Under the pieces are notes generated by a model. That model made no database searches and had not been told where the DNA came from. It was given only the letters and a program-made list of their open reading frames with translations. Of a DNA stretch of 39,267 bases, positions 25,378 through 33,418 are shown piece after piece (within the stretch, counting starts at the first letter, position 1; each line of letters opens with the position of its first letter). The DNA comes from Enterovirga sp. GTDB lineage: Bacteria > Pseudomonadota > Alphaproteobacteria > Rhizobiales > Beijerinckiaceae. The translations under genes and the position numbers were made by a program. The stretch lies in assembly GCF_028290205.1 (NCBI RefSeq), contig NZ_JAQGKF010000157.1, positions 1-39,267 on the forward strand. The letters run 5' to 3'.

Positions 25378-27345
25378 GTGCTGTCATCGGTCCTCATCGC
25401 CAACCGGGGCGAGATCGCCTGCCGGGTGATCCGCACGGCCCGCCGGCTCGGCATCCGCACGGTGGCGGTCTATTCGGAAGCCGACCGGACGGCGCTGTTC
25501 GTCCGCGAGGCGGACGAGGCGCACGAGATCGGGCCGGCCCCGGCCCGCGACAGCTACCTGTCTGTGGACCGCATTCTGGACGTGGCGCGGCGCACCGGCG
25601 TTGAGGCCATTCACCCCGGTTACGGCTTTCTGTCCGAGCGCGCCGAATTTGCCGAAGCCTGCGAGCAGGCGGGGATCCTCTTTGTTGGCCCGCCCGCCTC
25701 CGCCATCCGGGCCATGGGCCTCAAGGACGCCGCCAAGGCGCTGGCCATCGGGGCCGGTGTTCCGGTGGTGCCGGGCTATCACGGCAGCCGGCAGGATCCC
25801 GACTTCTTGCGGCAGAAGGCCTACGAGATCGGCTACCCGGTCCTGATCAAGGCGGTGGCCGGCGGCGGCGGCACGGGCATGCGCCGGGTCGACAAGCAGG
25901 CGGAGTTCGAGGCCGCGCTCGAAGGTGCTCAGCGCGAAGCCCAGGCGAGCTTCGGCGACCCGAGGGTCCTGGTCGAAAAGTATGTGCTGTCGCCGCGCCA
26001 CGTCGAGGTGCAGGTCTTTGCCGACAGCCATGGCAATGCCGTGCACCTGTTCGAGCGCGACTGCTCGCTGCAGCGCCGCCATCAGAAGGTGATGGAGGAG
26101 GCGCCGGCGCCGGGGCTCTCGCCCGAGATGCGCGAGGCGATGGGCCAGGCGGCCGTCGAGGCCGCGCGCTCGGTCGGCTATGTCGGGGCCGGCACGGTCG
26201 AATTCATCGCCGATGCCCGCCAAGGGCTCCGGCCGGACCGCTTCTACTTCATGGAGATGAACACCCGGCTGCAGGTGGAGCACCCGGTAACAGAGGCGAT
26301 CACTGGGCTCGACCTCGTCGAATGGCAGTTCCGGGTCGCCTCCGGCGAGCCGCTGCCACTGCGTCAGGAGCAGTTGCGCATCAATGGCCACGCGGTCGAG
26401 GCGCGGGTCTATGCCGAGGACCCGGCCCGGGGCTTCCTGCCCTCCACCGGCAAGCTCTGGGCGCTGCGCTTCCCGGACAATGAGGACGGCATCCGGGTCG
26501 ATGCGGGCGTGGTCTCCGGCGACGAGGTGACCCCGTTCTACGATCCGATGATCGCCAAGATCATCGCGCACGGGGCGACGCGCGACGAGGCGCTCGACCG
26601 GCTCTCGGCCGCGCTCCGCGGCACCGTGGTCGCCGGACCGCGCAGCAACACCGCTTTTCTCCGGGCGCTGTGCGACATGCCGGAATTCCGGTCCGGCCGC
26701 TTTGACACCGGCACCATCGACCGGAACCTCGAGGCCCTGACCGCCCGTTCGGCCGGGGACGACGACAGGGCGGCGGCGCTGGCCGCCCTCCGCATGGTGG
26801 CGCGCTCCGGGCCGGCCAAGGGCCTGTCGGACCCCTGGGACCTGCACGACGCCTTCCAGCTCATGGGCGCGCGGGCGGTGGCGCTGCCGGTGCTGGTGGA
26901 CGGCGAGCGCCGTGACGTGCGCGTCACCTGGCCGGGCCCAGGCGAGATCGCGGCCGAGAGCGGCGAGGTGCGCGAGATGCTGTCCGGGACGCGGTCGGAG
27001 CGGCGCGAGCGCGGCTTCGTGGACCGGCCGGATGGCGGGGTCTACGTCCTGGAGGGCGGGCGGCAGATCCTGGTCCAGCCGTTCGATCCGTTCACGGCCG
27101 ATCTCGACCACCTGGACGGCGGCGACGTCGTCCAGGCGCCCATGCACGGCAAGCTCGTGGCCGTGTTCGTCGCGCCAGGCGACGTGGTGATCCGCGGCCA
27201 GCGCCTCGCGGTGGTCGAGGCCATGAAGATGGAGCACGCTCTTCTCGCCCCGCGCGACGGAACCGTGGCCGAGGTCGCGGCCGAGCCGGGCCAGCAGGTC
27301 AGCGAAGGCGGCCGGCTGATCACGCTCGCGCCCGAGGAGGGCTGA
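25378..27345 (+). CDS. mccA: Biotin-dependent acyl-CoA carboxylase alpha subunit (methylcrotonyl-CoA carboxylase type)
   Basis: The 655-residue protein holds biotin carboxylase (residues 1-450) and a C-terminal biotin carrier domain. It begins LSSVLIANRGEIACRVIRTA, has the ATP-grasp loop AVAGGGGTGMRRV, EKYVLSPRHVEVQVFADSHG, and NTRLQVEHPVTEAITGLDLV. Biotin would be attached to Lys617 in VVEAMKMEH. The short linker between the two parts and the total length fit MccA rather than the longer PccA. It would carboxylate biotin for transfer to 3-methylcrotonyl-CoA in leucine breakdown. The carboxyltransferase (beta) gene, usually adjacent, is absent. The GTG start at 25378 has GGAG about 9 nt upstream. 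Confidence 0.88.
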   Translation: MLSSVLIANRGEIACRVIRTARRLGIRTVAVYSEADRTALFVREADEAHEIGPAPARDSYLSVDRILDVARRTGVEAIHPGYGFLSERAEFAEACEQAGILFVGPPASAIRAMGLKDAAKALAIGAGVPVVPGYHGSRQDPDFLRQKAYEIGYPVLIKAVAGGGGTGMRRVDKQAEFEAALEGAQREAQASFGDPRVLVEKYVLSPRHVEVQVFADSHGNAVHLFERDCSLQRRHQKVMEEAPAPGLSPEMREAMGQAAVEAARSVGYVGAGTVEFIADARQGLRPDRFYFMEMNTRLQVEHPVTEAITGLDLVEWQFRVASGEPLPLRQEQLRINGHAVEARVYAEDPARGFLPSTGKLWALRFPDNEDGIRVDAGVVSGDEVTPFYDPMIAKIIAHGATRDEALDRLSAALRGTVVAGPRSNTAFLRALCDMPEFRSGRFDTGTIDRNLEALTARSAGDDDRAAALAALRMVARSGPAKGLSDPWDLHDAFQLMGARAVALPVLVDGERRDVRVTWPGPGEIAAESGEVREMLSGTRSERRERGFVDRPDGGVYVLEGGRQILVQPFDPFTADLDHLDGGDVVQAPMHGKLVAVFVAPGDVVIRGQRLAVVEAMKMEHALLAPRDGTVAEVAAEPGQQVSEGGRLITLAPEEG

Positions 27346-27363
27346 GCGCGCCGGCTTGTCCCA

Positions 27364-27383
27364 CCCCGCCGAGCCCGGCGGGG
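27364..27383. terminator. Hairpin after the carboxylase alpha gene
   Basis: CCCCGCCG and CGGCGGGG form a perfect 8-bp stem with loop AGCC, 18 bp after the stop and 36 bp before the DUF1489 gene. No T-tract follows. Likely a terminator by position. Confidence 0.45.
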
Positions 27384-27419
27384 CTGCACGGAGGCTGCCG
27401 GCTCCGGTATAGCCGTCCC

Positions 27420-27857
27420 ATGCCCCTTCATCTGATCAAGCTCTGCGTCGGCATCGACACGATCGGCGAACTCGAGGATTGGGTCGCCGAGAAGCGCCGG
27501 CGGCTCGGCTCGCGCGTCGCCCCGGACGGCCATGTCCACGTCACCCGGATGGCCCCCAAAAGGGCCGAGGAACTGCTGGACGGCGGCTCGCTCTACTGGG
27601 TGATCAAGGGCCAGCTCAGTTGCCGGCAGAGCTTGCGGGCCGTGGAGACCTTCACCGACGGGGAGGGGATCGGCCGCTGCCGGCTGGTGCTGCATCCGGC
27701 CGTGGTGCCGGTGGCGCCGCGCCCGTGCCGCCCGTTCCAGGGCTGGCGCTATCTCGAAGCCGACGCGGCCCCGGCCGATCTCGGTTCCGCCGCCGCCGCC
27801 GTGGGCGCCCTGCCGGAAAACCTCCGGCGGGAACTGGTGGAGCTCGGCCTGCTGTGA
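27420..27857 (+). CDS. DUF1489 family protein
   Basis: This 145-residue protein matches DUF1489, a family largely confined to alphaproteobacteria and without known function. It begins MPLHLIKLCVGIDTIGELED and contains HVTRMAPKRAEELLDGGSLY, WVIKGQLSCRQSLRAVETFT, and FQGWRYLEADAAPADLG. The VIKG-x4-RQ part followed by R-C-R-LVL-HP resembles a small RNA-binding-like fold in outline, but I assign no activity. The ATG at 27420 begins the family N-terminus. Its stop overlaps the GTG of the next small gene by 4 nt. Confidence 0.9.
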   Translation: MPLHLIKLCVGIDTIGELEDWVAEKRRRLGSRVAPDGHVHVTRMAPKRAEELLDGGSLYWVIKGQLSCRQSLRAVETFTDGEGIGRCRLVLHPAVVPVAPRPCRPFQGWRYLEADAAPADLGSAAAAVGALPENLRRELVELGLL

Positions 27858-28105
27858 CCCTCCGCCTGGCAGGCTTCCTGCTGCTCCTGGCCGGGCCGGC
27901 CTTGGCGGCGGAGCGCTGCCCCTCCGCGCCCGAGCTTCGTCGCGGCCTGCCGCAATCGCCGGCCTGCGCGCCGGCCCCCAAGGTCCAGCCCTTCGATCCC
28001 GACCGGGCGCGGCCGGGCAGCCGGCCCGGCTTCATCGACCTCGGCGGCGGCACGGAGATCCGAATCGGCGGGCGGGCCCGGATGGAGTACGATCTGCGCC
28101 GCTGA
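27854..28105 (+). CDS. Small exported protein of unknown function
   Basis: This 83-residue product begins with a GTG at 27854 that overlaps the DUF1489 stop (GTGA). The first 20 residues (TLRLAGFLLLLAGPALA) form a signal peptide ending in ALAA. The mature protein has two cysteines (RCPSAP and ACAPAP), is rich in proline and arginine, and ends FIDLGGGTEIRIGGRARMEY before DLRR. That last part resembles the first strand of alphaproteobacterial porins, but the protein is far too short to be one. It may be a periplasmic peptide or a degraded remnant. Overlap with a conserved gene favours a real gene. Confidence 0.6.
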   Translation: MTLRLAGFLLLLAGPALAAERCPSAPELRRGLPQSPACAPAPKVQPFDPDRARPGSRPGFIDLGGGTEIRIGGRARMEYDLRR

Positions 28106-28119
28106 GAGGGTGCCCGTGC

Positions 28120-28440
28120 ATGCCGATCCGTCGCCACCTCGTCCTCGGGCTTTCGGCCCTCATTCTCTGCGGCTCTCCGGCCCTTTCCGCGCCCCGAGGG
28201 GGGCCGCTCTCCTGCCGGGCCGAGATCGGGGAGGGCCGCTTTCGCGCCCTTCTGGCCGAATGCCGGCAGGTGTCGCTGCAATCGAGCCGCCCCTGTGACC
28301 CCCGTCGAACCTGCGGCGAACTGCGCGCCGAAATCGGGCGGAGCTGCGCGCTGCTGGGCGACGCGGCGCCGCCGTTCTGCCCGGGCTACGGTGCGGCGGA
28401 CGAGGACGAGGACGACGCCGAGGACGAGGACGCCGGGTAG
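28120..28440 (+). CDS. Small exported six-cysteine protein with acidic tail
   Basis: This 106-residue protein begins with a signal peptide (MPIRRHLVLGLSALILCGSP, cleaved near ALSA). The mature part has six cysteines at residues 32, 48, 59, 65, 76 and 87, an even number that would allow three disulfides in the periplasm. It ends in a highly acidic stretch (residues 94-105, almost all Asp and Glu). I recognise no family. GAGG lies about 12 nt before the ATG. It starts 14 bp after the preceding small gene, so the three genes from DUF1489 onward may be cotranscribed. The acidic tail could bind cations. Confidence 0.6.
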   Translation: MPIRRHLVLGLSALILCGSPALSAPRGGPLSCRAEIGEGRFRALLAECRQVSLQSSRPCDPRRTCGELRAEIGRSCALLGDAAPPFCPGYGAADEDEDDAEDEDAG

Positions 28441-28472
28441 GATCGGCTGCCGGTTGCTGGTAGAGCCGCGGC

Positions 28473-29069
28473 ATGAAACGCGCCTCTCTCTCCCTCCTGA
28501 CCGTCTGCGGGCTCGAGGAGCTCGATGGTCTCCGCGCGAGCGGAGTCACGCACGTTCTGTCCATCCTGGATCCGGGAACGCCCGATCCGGAGCCGTTCCG
28601 CCAGTATGGCCGGCATCACCGCACCACGCTGAGGTTCCACGACATCGTCGAGCCGATGGGCGACCTGATCCTGCCCGAGCGCAACCATGTCGAGCAGATC
28701 ATCGCCTTTGGCGAAGAACTGGCCGAGGACCGGGCCGAGGGGCACGCGGGGCACCTCCTGATCCACTGCCACATGGGCATTTCGCGCTCCACGGCCGCCA
28801 TGCTGATGATGCTGCGGGCCGCCTATCCGGACGAGACGGACGACGACGCGGTTCAGCGGCTGGTCGCCATCCGGCCGCAGGCTTGGCCGAACCTTCGCAT
28901 GACCGGTTTCGCCGACGATCTTCTCGGCCGCGGCGGGGAACTCTCCCGTGCGGTGAGCCGTCTGCACGCCCGTCAGATCGCGGCCCGGCCCCAGCTCGCC
29001 GACACCTTCCGCCGGCTCGGACGCTCGCTCGAGGTCGAGCGCGCAGCCGAGGTGGCCAAGGCGGCATGA
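28473..29069 (+). CDS. Cysteine-dependent protein tyrosine/dual-specificity phosphatase family protein
   Basis: The 198-residue protein has the phosphatase P-loop HCHMGISRST with Cys99 and Arg105 (HC-x5-R-S/T), and an aspartate in the preceding RFHDIVEPMGDLILP loop that could act as general acid. The N-terminus SLSLLTVCGLEELDGL and THVLSILDPG are typical of small bacterial dual-specificity-like phosphatases annotated as tyrosine phosphatase family proteins. It should be cytoplasmic. The C-terminus carries a helical extension. The ROK kinase gene starts 4 bp after its stop, so the two may be coexpressed; no functional link is known to me. Confidence 0.85.
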   Translation: MKRASLSLLTVCGLEELDGLRASGVTHVLSILDPGTPDPEPFRQYGRHHRTTLRFHDIVEPMGDLILPERNHVEQIIAFGEELAEDRAEGHAGHLLIHCHMGISRSTAAMLMMLRAAYPDETDDDAVQRLVAIRPQAWPNLRMTGFADDLLGRGGELSRAVSRLHARQIAARPQLADTFRRLGRSLEVERAAEVAKAA

Positions 29070-29073
29070 CCGC

Positions 29074-29970
29074 ATGCTGATCGGGGTCGATTGGGGCGGC
29101 ACCAAGCTGGAGGCGGTCGCCCTGTCGCCGGAGGGCGACACCCTGGCGCGCCGGCGCGTGCCGACGCCGAAAGGCGATTACGACGGCTGCATGGCGGCCA
29201 TCGCCGGGCTGGTCCGGCACCTGGAAGCCGAGACCGGACGCACGGGCAGCGTCGGAGTCGGCATTCCGGGCGCCATCTCGCCCGCCACCGGGTTCGTGAT
29301 GAATGCGAACTCGACCTGGAACAACGGCCGCCCCCTCGACCGCGACCTCGCGGCCGCGTTGGGCCGGCCCGTGCGGGTCGAGAACGACGCGAACTGCTTT
29401 GCCGTGTCCGAAGCCGTGGACGGAGCGGGGCAGGGGGCCTCGGTGGTCTGGGGCGTGATCCTCGGCACGGGCGCAGGCTCGGGCATCGCCATCGACGGCC
29501 GGGCCCTTGGCGGCCGCAATCGCATCGCCGGGGAATGGGGCCACAACCCGCTGCCGCGGCCGGCCGACGACGAGCGCCCCGGGCCGGCCTGCTATTGCGG
29601 CCGGGCCGGGTGTCTCGAGACCTTCGTGTCCGGCACGGGGTTCGCGCGCGACCACCGCGAGGCCACGGGGCTCGCGCTGGAGGCACCGGCGATCATCGAC
29701 CGCATGCGGGCCGGCGATCCCGACGCCCGGGCGGCCTACGGGCGCTACATCGACCGGCTCGGCCGGGGCATCGGGGCCGTGGTCAATCTGCTCGACCCGG
29801 ACATCATCGTGCTCGGCGGCGGCATGTCCAACGTGGACGAGCTCTACCGCGACCTGCCGGACGCCATCGAGCCGCACGTCTTCTCCGACCGGTTCGTCAC
29901 GCCGGTCCGCCGCAACCAGCACGGCGATGCCTCCGGGGTCCGGGGCGCGGCCTGGCTCTGGAAGGCGTGA
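29074..29970 (+). CDS. ROK-family sugar kinase (fructokinase type)
   Basis: The 298-residue protein begins MLIGVDWGGTKLEAVALSPE with the phosphate-binding DxGGTK loop. The catalytic region is VRVENDANCFAVSEAVDGAG, and the zinc site is CYCGRAGCLETFVSG (C-x-C-x4-C), preceded by EWGHNPLP supplying the histidine. This combination and length fit the Mak-type fructokinase branch, which phosphorylates fructose or a related hexose with ATP in the cytoplasm. The exact sugar is not certain. No Shine-Dalgarno is evident; a 4-bp gap from the phosphatase suggests coupling. Confidence 0.92.
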   Translation: MLIGVDWGGTKLEAVALSPEGDTLARRRVPTPKGDYDGCMAAIAGLVRHLEAETGRTGSVGVGIPGAISPATGFVMNANSTWNNGRPLDRDLAAALGRPVRVENDANCFAVSEAVDGAGQGASVVWGVILGTGAGSGIAIDGRALGGRNRIAGEWGHNPLPRPADDERPGPACYCGRAGCLETFVSGTGFARDHREATGLALEAPAIIDRMRAGDPDARAAYGRYIDRLGRGIGAVVNLLDPDIIVLGGGMSNVDELYRDLPDAIEPHVFSDRFVTPVRRNQHGDASGVRGAAWLWKA

Positions 29971-30004
29971 CCGCCGACACCTCGGCCCGACGGGCGATTT
30001 GCCC

Positions 30005-30892
30005 GTGATCCGCAACGCCGCCCTTGTTGTCCTGCTCGGCATCGGCTGGGGGCTGAACTGGCCCGCCGTGAAGCTGGCCCTCCAGGAGATTCCGCCCTGG
30101 ACGCTGCGGGCCGTCGGCTTCTCGGCCGCCACCGTGCTGATGTTCGTGGCCATCCGGGCGCTCGGGCTGTCGCCTGCGGTGCCCCGCCGACACTGGCTCA
30201 GGCTCGCCTGCGTCGGTGCGCTGTCCGTGGCCGTGTACAACCTCCTTAGCGCCTATTCGCAGGTCACCGCCTCCACGAGCCGCGCCGCCGTGCTGTCCTA
30301 CACCATGCCGATCTGGGCGGTGATCGGCGCCCGCGTGGTGCTCGGCGAGCGCATCGACCGGCGCCGCATCCTCGGGCTCGGCCTGGGTGCGGCCGGGCTG
30401 CTGGCGCTGGGCTGGCCGGTCGTCCAGGCCGGGACCTTCTCGGTCGGTCTCGTCTACGCACTCCTGTCCGGGATGGTCTGGGCCACCGGCAGCGTGCTGC
30501 TGAAGCGATACCCGATCGAGGCGCCCCCGCTCGTGATCAGCACCTGGCAGATGGCGCTCGGCGCCGTCATGGCCGCGACCGGGATGGTCTGGGTGGAGGG
30601 CGTGCCCCGGGGGCTGCCGACCCTGCCTTCGGCCTGGTTCGGGCTCGGCTACAACATCCTGATCGGGCAGGCGCTCGCGACCACGCTCTGGTTCACCATC
30701 CTGGCCCGCATGTCGGCCGGCATGGCCTCGCTCGGCACGCTCCTGGTGCCCGGGGTCGGCGTGATCGGCGCCACCCTGATCCTCGGCGAACGTCCCACCT
30801 GGTCCGACTGGCTCGGCCTGGCGCTGATCGTGGCGGCCTCCGCGACCGTGCTGCTGCGCGACGTGGAGCGTCCGGCCGAAACCAATCGGTAG
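30005..30892 (+). CDS. EamA/DMT-family membrane transporter
   Basis: The 295-residue protein has ten predicted membrane helices in two EamA repeats: AALVVLLGIGWGLNWPAVKL at the start, TASTSRAAVLSYTMPIWAVI ending repeat one, and SAGMASLGTLLVPGVGVIGA ending repeat two. It is of the same broad family as the transporter upstream of thiD but is clearly a different subtype. The start is a GTG at 30005 without a strong ribosome-binding site; no ATG fits. It begins 34 bp after the ROK kinase. Substrate unknown. Confidence 0.88.
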   Translation: MIRNAALVVLLGIGWGLNWPAVKLALQEIPPWTLRAVGFSAATVLMFVAIRALGLSPAVPRRHWLRLACVGALSVAVYNLLSAYSQVTASTSRAAVLSYTMPIWAVIGARVVLGERIDRRRILGLGLGAAGLLALGWPVVQAGTFSVGLVYALLSGMVWATGSVLLKRYPIEAPPLVISTWQMALGAVMAATGMVWVEGVPRGLPTLPSAWFGLGYNILIGQALATTLWFTILARMSAGMASLGTLLVPGVGVIGATLILGERPTWSDWLGLALIVAASATVLLRDVERPAETNR

Positions 30893-30941
30893 CGCCAACA
30901 GGTCATCCTGCCGGCCCCGAATCAGACTCATTGAGGATTTT

Positions 30942-31667
30942 GTGAGCGCTTGGCGCGACAGCCGCAACGAACGGTCGCTGGCGCGGCTCCGGCGCGCCCT
31001 GCCGGCCGTCTTCCCCGGAGGCGTGCTGGCCCAGGCGCTTGCCCGGCCCCTGATCCCGCCGACGCCGCGCCGAGCCGTCGAAGGCTATTGGCGGGCCCAC
31101 CCGCTCCGGGCCGACCGGCTGGCCCGCGCGCTGGCCCGGCTGTCCGGCACCCCGGAAGGCTGGGCTTGGACACCCGACGCCTTCACCGAAGGGCGGCGGG
31201 CCAGCTTTCGGGCGCCGCCGGCCCCGTATCGCGAGCCGGCTTTCGCGCGCGGGCCCGGCCATTGCTGTGTCTGCGGCCAGCCGGTGTTCCGCTTCGGCTG
31301 GCATCGCGACCTCTGGGGCGACGGCAAGCCGAACCGCCGGGCGACGTGGCACTCGGCCTGCGTCGTCGCCTGGCAGCTGTGGTGCGATCCCTCCGGACAC
31401 GTGCAGGCGCTGAAGCGGGCCCAGGGCCGGCGCTGCGCCGAAAGCGGCCGCCGCCTGCTCCGCAGCGCCGAGATCGACCACCGGGTGCCGCTGTTCCGAG
31501 TCTGGCGCGAGCATCGCGACGCATCCTGGCCGGAGCTCCTCGGCTTCTGGGGGCGGCCGAACCTGCAGGTCATCAACAAGGACGCGCATCTGCGCAAATG
31601 CGCCGGCGAGGCGAGCTTCCGGGCGGACGAGCGCGCGCGGGCCGCAAACGGAGCCTTGGCCGCCTGA
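30942..31667 (+). CDS. HNH-nuclease-like zinc-binding protein
   Basis: This 241-residue protein has a basic helical N-terminus (residues 1-100, rich in Arg) and a C-terminal cysteine- and histidine-rich part. GHCCVCGQPVFRFGWHRDLW contains Cys108 and Cys111, WHSACVVAWQLWC and RRCAESGRRLL add cysteines, and an HNH-like core follows: Asp179-His180 (SAEIDHRVPLF), Asn207 (PNLQVINKD) and His216 with Cys220 (AHLRKC). The H-x26-N-x8-H spacing fits the HNH/beta-beta-alpha-metal fold. GAGG 5 nt before the GTG supports the start. I recall similar hypothetical proteins in Methylobacterium-like genomes. It stands alone, with no methyltransferase or defence genes next to it, so a nuclease role is inferred from the motif only. 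Confidence 0.7.
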   Translation: MSAWRDSRNERSLARLRRALPAVFPGGVLAQALARPLIPPTPRRAVEGYWRAHPLRADRLARALARLSGTPEGWAWTPDAFTEGRRASFRAPPAPYREPAFARGPGHCCVCGQPVFRFGWHRDLWGDGKPNRRATWHSACVVAWQLWCDPSGHVQALKRAQGRRCAESGRRLLRSAEIDHRVPLFRVWREHRDASWPELLGFWGRPNLQVINKDAHLRKCAGEASFRADERARAANGALAA

Positions 31668-31671
31668 CATT

Positions 31672-31686
31672 CCCATCCGTGATGGG
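31672..31686. terminator. Short hairpin after the HNH-like gene
   Basis: CCCATC and GATGGG form a 6-bp stem with a 3-nt loop just after the stop at 31667. It is short and lacks a T-tract, so this is a weak terminator candidate. The rest of the 94-bp gap shows only the GGGAG ribosome-binding site for the next gene. Confidence 0.25.
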
Positions 31687-31761
31687 TGGGTTGATCAGCA
31701 TGCGTTTGGCGCGGCCGATAGGAGCAGGTACACGCATCCGGTTCGGCCGGGAGAGTGCCTG

Positions 31762-33003
31762 ATGTGGGGACGCGTGACCGGGCGGTTCGGGCCCGAATGG
31801 ATCGTCTTCGCCGGCTGCGCGGTGGCCCTGATCGGCTTTGGGCCCCGCGCCTCGGCCGGCCTCTTCCAGTTGCCGATCATCTCGAACTTCGGCTGGGGCC
31901 GGGACACGTTCGGGCTCGCGATCGCCATCCAGAACCTGCTCTGGGGCCTGGGCGCGCCCTTCGCCGGCGCCATCGCGGACCGCTACGGCGTGCGGCGGGT
32001 CCTGTGCGTCGGCGCCGTGCTGTATGCGGGCGGCCTCGTCGTCATGGCCTACGCGACCACGCCCGGGATGCTGTATCTCGGCGCCGGCGTGCTGATCGGT
32101 TTCGGCCTGTCGGCCGCCTCGTTCAACATCATCCTCGGTGCGTTCGGGAAGCTGCTGCCTGAGACGTGGCGCCCTCTCGCCTTCGGCGCGGGAACGGCGG
32201 CCGGCTCCTTCGGCCAGTTCTTCTACCCGCCCATCGGCAACGTCCTGATCGCCTCCTTCGGCTGGCAGGAGGCGCTGCTCGTCTTCGCCGGCAGCGTGCT
32301 CCTCATCATGCCACTGGCGACGTTCCTGTCGACGCGCCCCGGGCCGAACGCGACGCCCATGGCCGGCCCGAGCCCGGCCCCGAACCAATCCATCCTGCAG
32401 GCCCTGGCGGAAGCGTTCCGGCACCGCAGCTACGTGCTGCTCACGCTCGGCTTCTTCACCTGCGGCTTCCAGCTCGCCTTTATCACCGTGCACCTGCCGG
32501 CCTATCTCCGGGATGCCGGCCTGCCGGCGTCGGTCGGCGGCTGGACACTGGCCGTGATCGGCCTCGCCAACGCGGTCGGCTCGCTCGGCTCCGGCCTCCT
32601 CATGAACCGGGTCTCGAAGCGGTACCTCCTGGCCTGGATCTATCTCGGCCGCTCGGTCGTGATCGCCGCCTTCGTGCTGATGCCGCCGACGCCCCTGACC
32701 TGCATCCTGTTCGGCCTCTCGATCGGCGTGTTCTGGCTCTCCACCGTGCCGCCGACCTCGGGTCTCGTGATGCTGATGTTCGGCACGCGCTACATGGCGA
32801 TGCTGTACGGCTTCGTGTTTTTTTCGCACCAGGTCGGAGGCTTCCTCGGCGTCTGGCTCGGTGGCATCCTGTACGAGACGACGGGGAGCTACGGCGTCGT
32901 GTGGTGGCTGTCGGTCGCCCTCGGGATCGCGTCGGCGATCATCAACCTGCCGATCCGCGAGCAGCCGGTGGTGAGGCCGGACCTCGCCGCCGCGCCCGCC
33001 TGA
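31762..33003 (+). CDS. MFS transporter (monocarboxylate/OFA-like)
   Basis: The 413-residue protein has about twelve membrane helices with a central cytoplasmic loop (about residues 190-220, rich in Pro). LFQLPIISNFGWGRDTFGLA and GAIADRYGVRRVLCVGAVLY (the loop 2-3 D-R-x-G-x-R-R signature) place it in the major facilitator superfamily, and GFGLSAASFNIILGAFGKLL is typical of the monocarboxylate/oxalate-formate-like branch. It probably carries an organic acid with protons. GGGAG lies about 10 nt before the ATG. The MAPEG gene follows 15 bp downstream. Confidence 0.92.
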   Translation: MWGRVTGRFGPEWIVFAGCAVALIGFGPRASAGLFQLPIISNFGWGRDTFGLAIAIQNLLWGLGAPFAGAIADRYGVRRVLCVGAVLYAGGLVVMAYATTPGMLYLGAGVLIGFGLSAASFNIILGAFGKLLPETWRPLAFGAGTAAGSFGQFFYPPIGNVLIASFGWQEALLVFAGSVLLIMPLATFLSTRPGPNATPMAGPSPAPNQSILQALAEAFRHRSYVLLTLGFFTCGFQLAFITVHLPAYLRDAGLPASVGGWTLAVIGLANAVGSLGSGLLMNRVSKRYLLAWIYLGRSVVIAAFVLMPPTPLTCILFGLSIGVFWLSTVPPTSGLVMLMFGTRYMAMLYGFVFFSHQVGGFLGVWLGGILYETTGSYGVVWWLSVALGIASAIINLPIREQPVVRPDLAAAPA

Positions 33004-33018
33004 CGGAGCTTGGAACGG

Positions 33019-33414
33019 ATGGATACCGAACTCACGTATCTGGCCTGGACGGTGGTGCTCGGCCTCGTGCAGGTCATCGGCAGCGCGCAGTTCATGATTG
33101 CGGCCAACGGCTTCTCCTACGGCGCCAGCAATCGCGACACGCCGCCTCGGCCGATGTCCCCGGTCGGCCAGCGGCTCGAACGGGCGACCCGGAACTTCCT
33201 CGAAACGGTGCCGCTCGCGGTGGCCGCCATCCTGATCGCGCACGTGGCCGGGCGGCACAACGCCTTCACCTATTGGGGCGCGACGCTCTATTTCTGGGGC
33301 CGGGTCGCCTTTGTGCTGATCTACATGGCCGGCATCGTCCACCTGCGGACGGCCGCCTTCCTGGTCTCCGTGATCGGGATCCTGCTGGTCCTGCTCGGGC
33401 TGCACTGGGGGTAA
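33019..33414 (+). CDS. MAPEG family membrane protein
   Basis: The 131-residue protein has four membrane helices: [59 protein letters not shown] and [20 protein letters not shown]. The loop [15 protein letters not shown] carries the E-R-A-x-R-N-x2-E-x2-P motif of MAPEG proteins (eicosanoid and glutathione metabolism in eukaryotes). Bacterial members are uncharacterised or have glutathione-dependent activity. The ATG at 33019 has GGAG 10 nt upstream; a TTG at 33010 is too close to that site. The next gene begins 4 bp after its stop. Confidence 0.92.
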   Translation: MDTELTYLAWTVVLGLVQVIGSAQFMIAANGFSYGASNRDTPPRPMSPVGQRLERATRNFLETVPLAVAAILIAHVAGRHNAFTYWGATLYFWGRVAFVLIYMAGIVHLRTAAFLVSVIGILLVLLGLHWG

Positions 33415-33418
33415 CGCG

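Noticed and set aside
27854-28105. Truncated porin
   Set aside because: Only the last 15 or so residues resemble a porin start; the rest is a signal peptide and proline-rich text, and overlap with DUF1489 suggests a small gene rather than a fragment.
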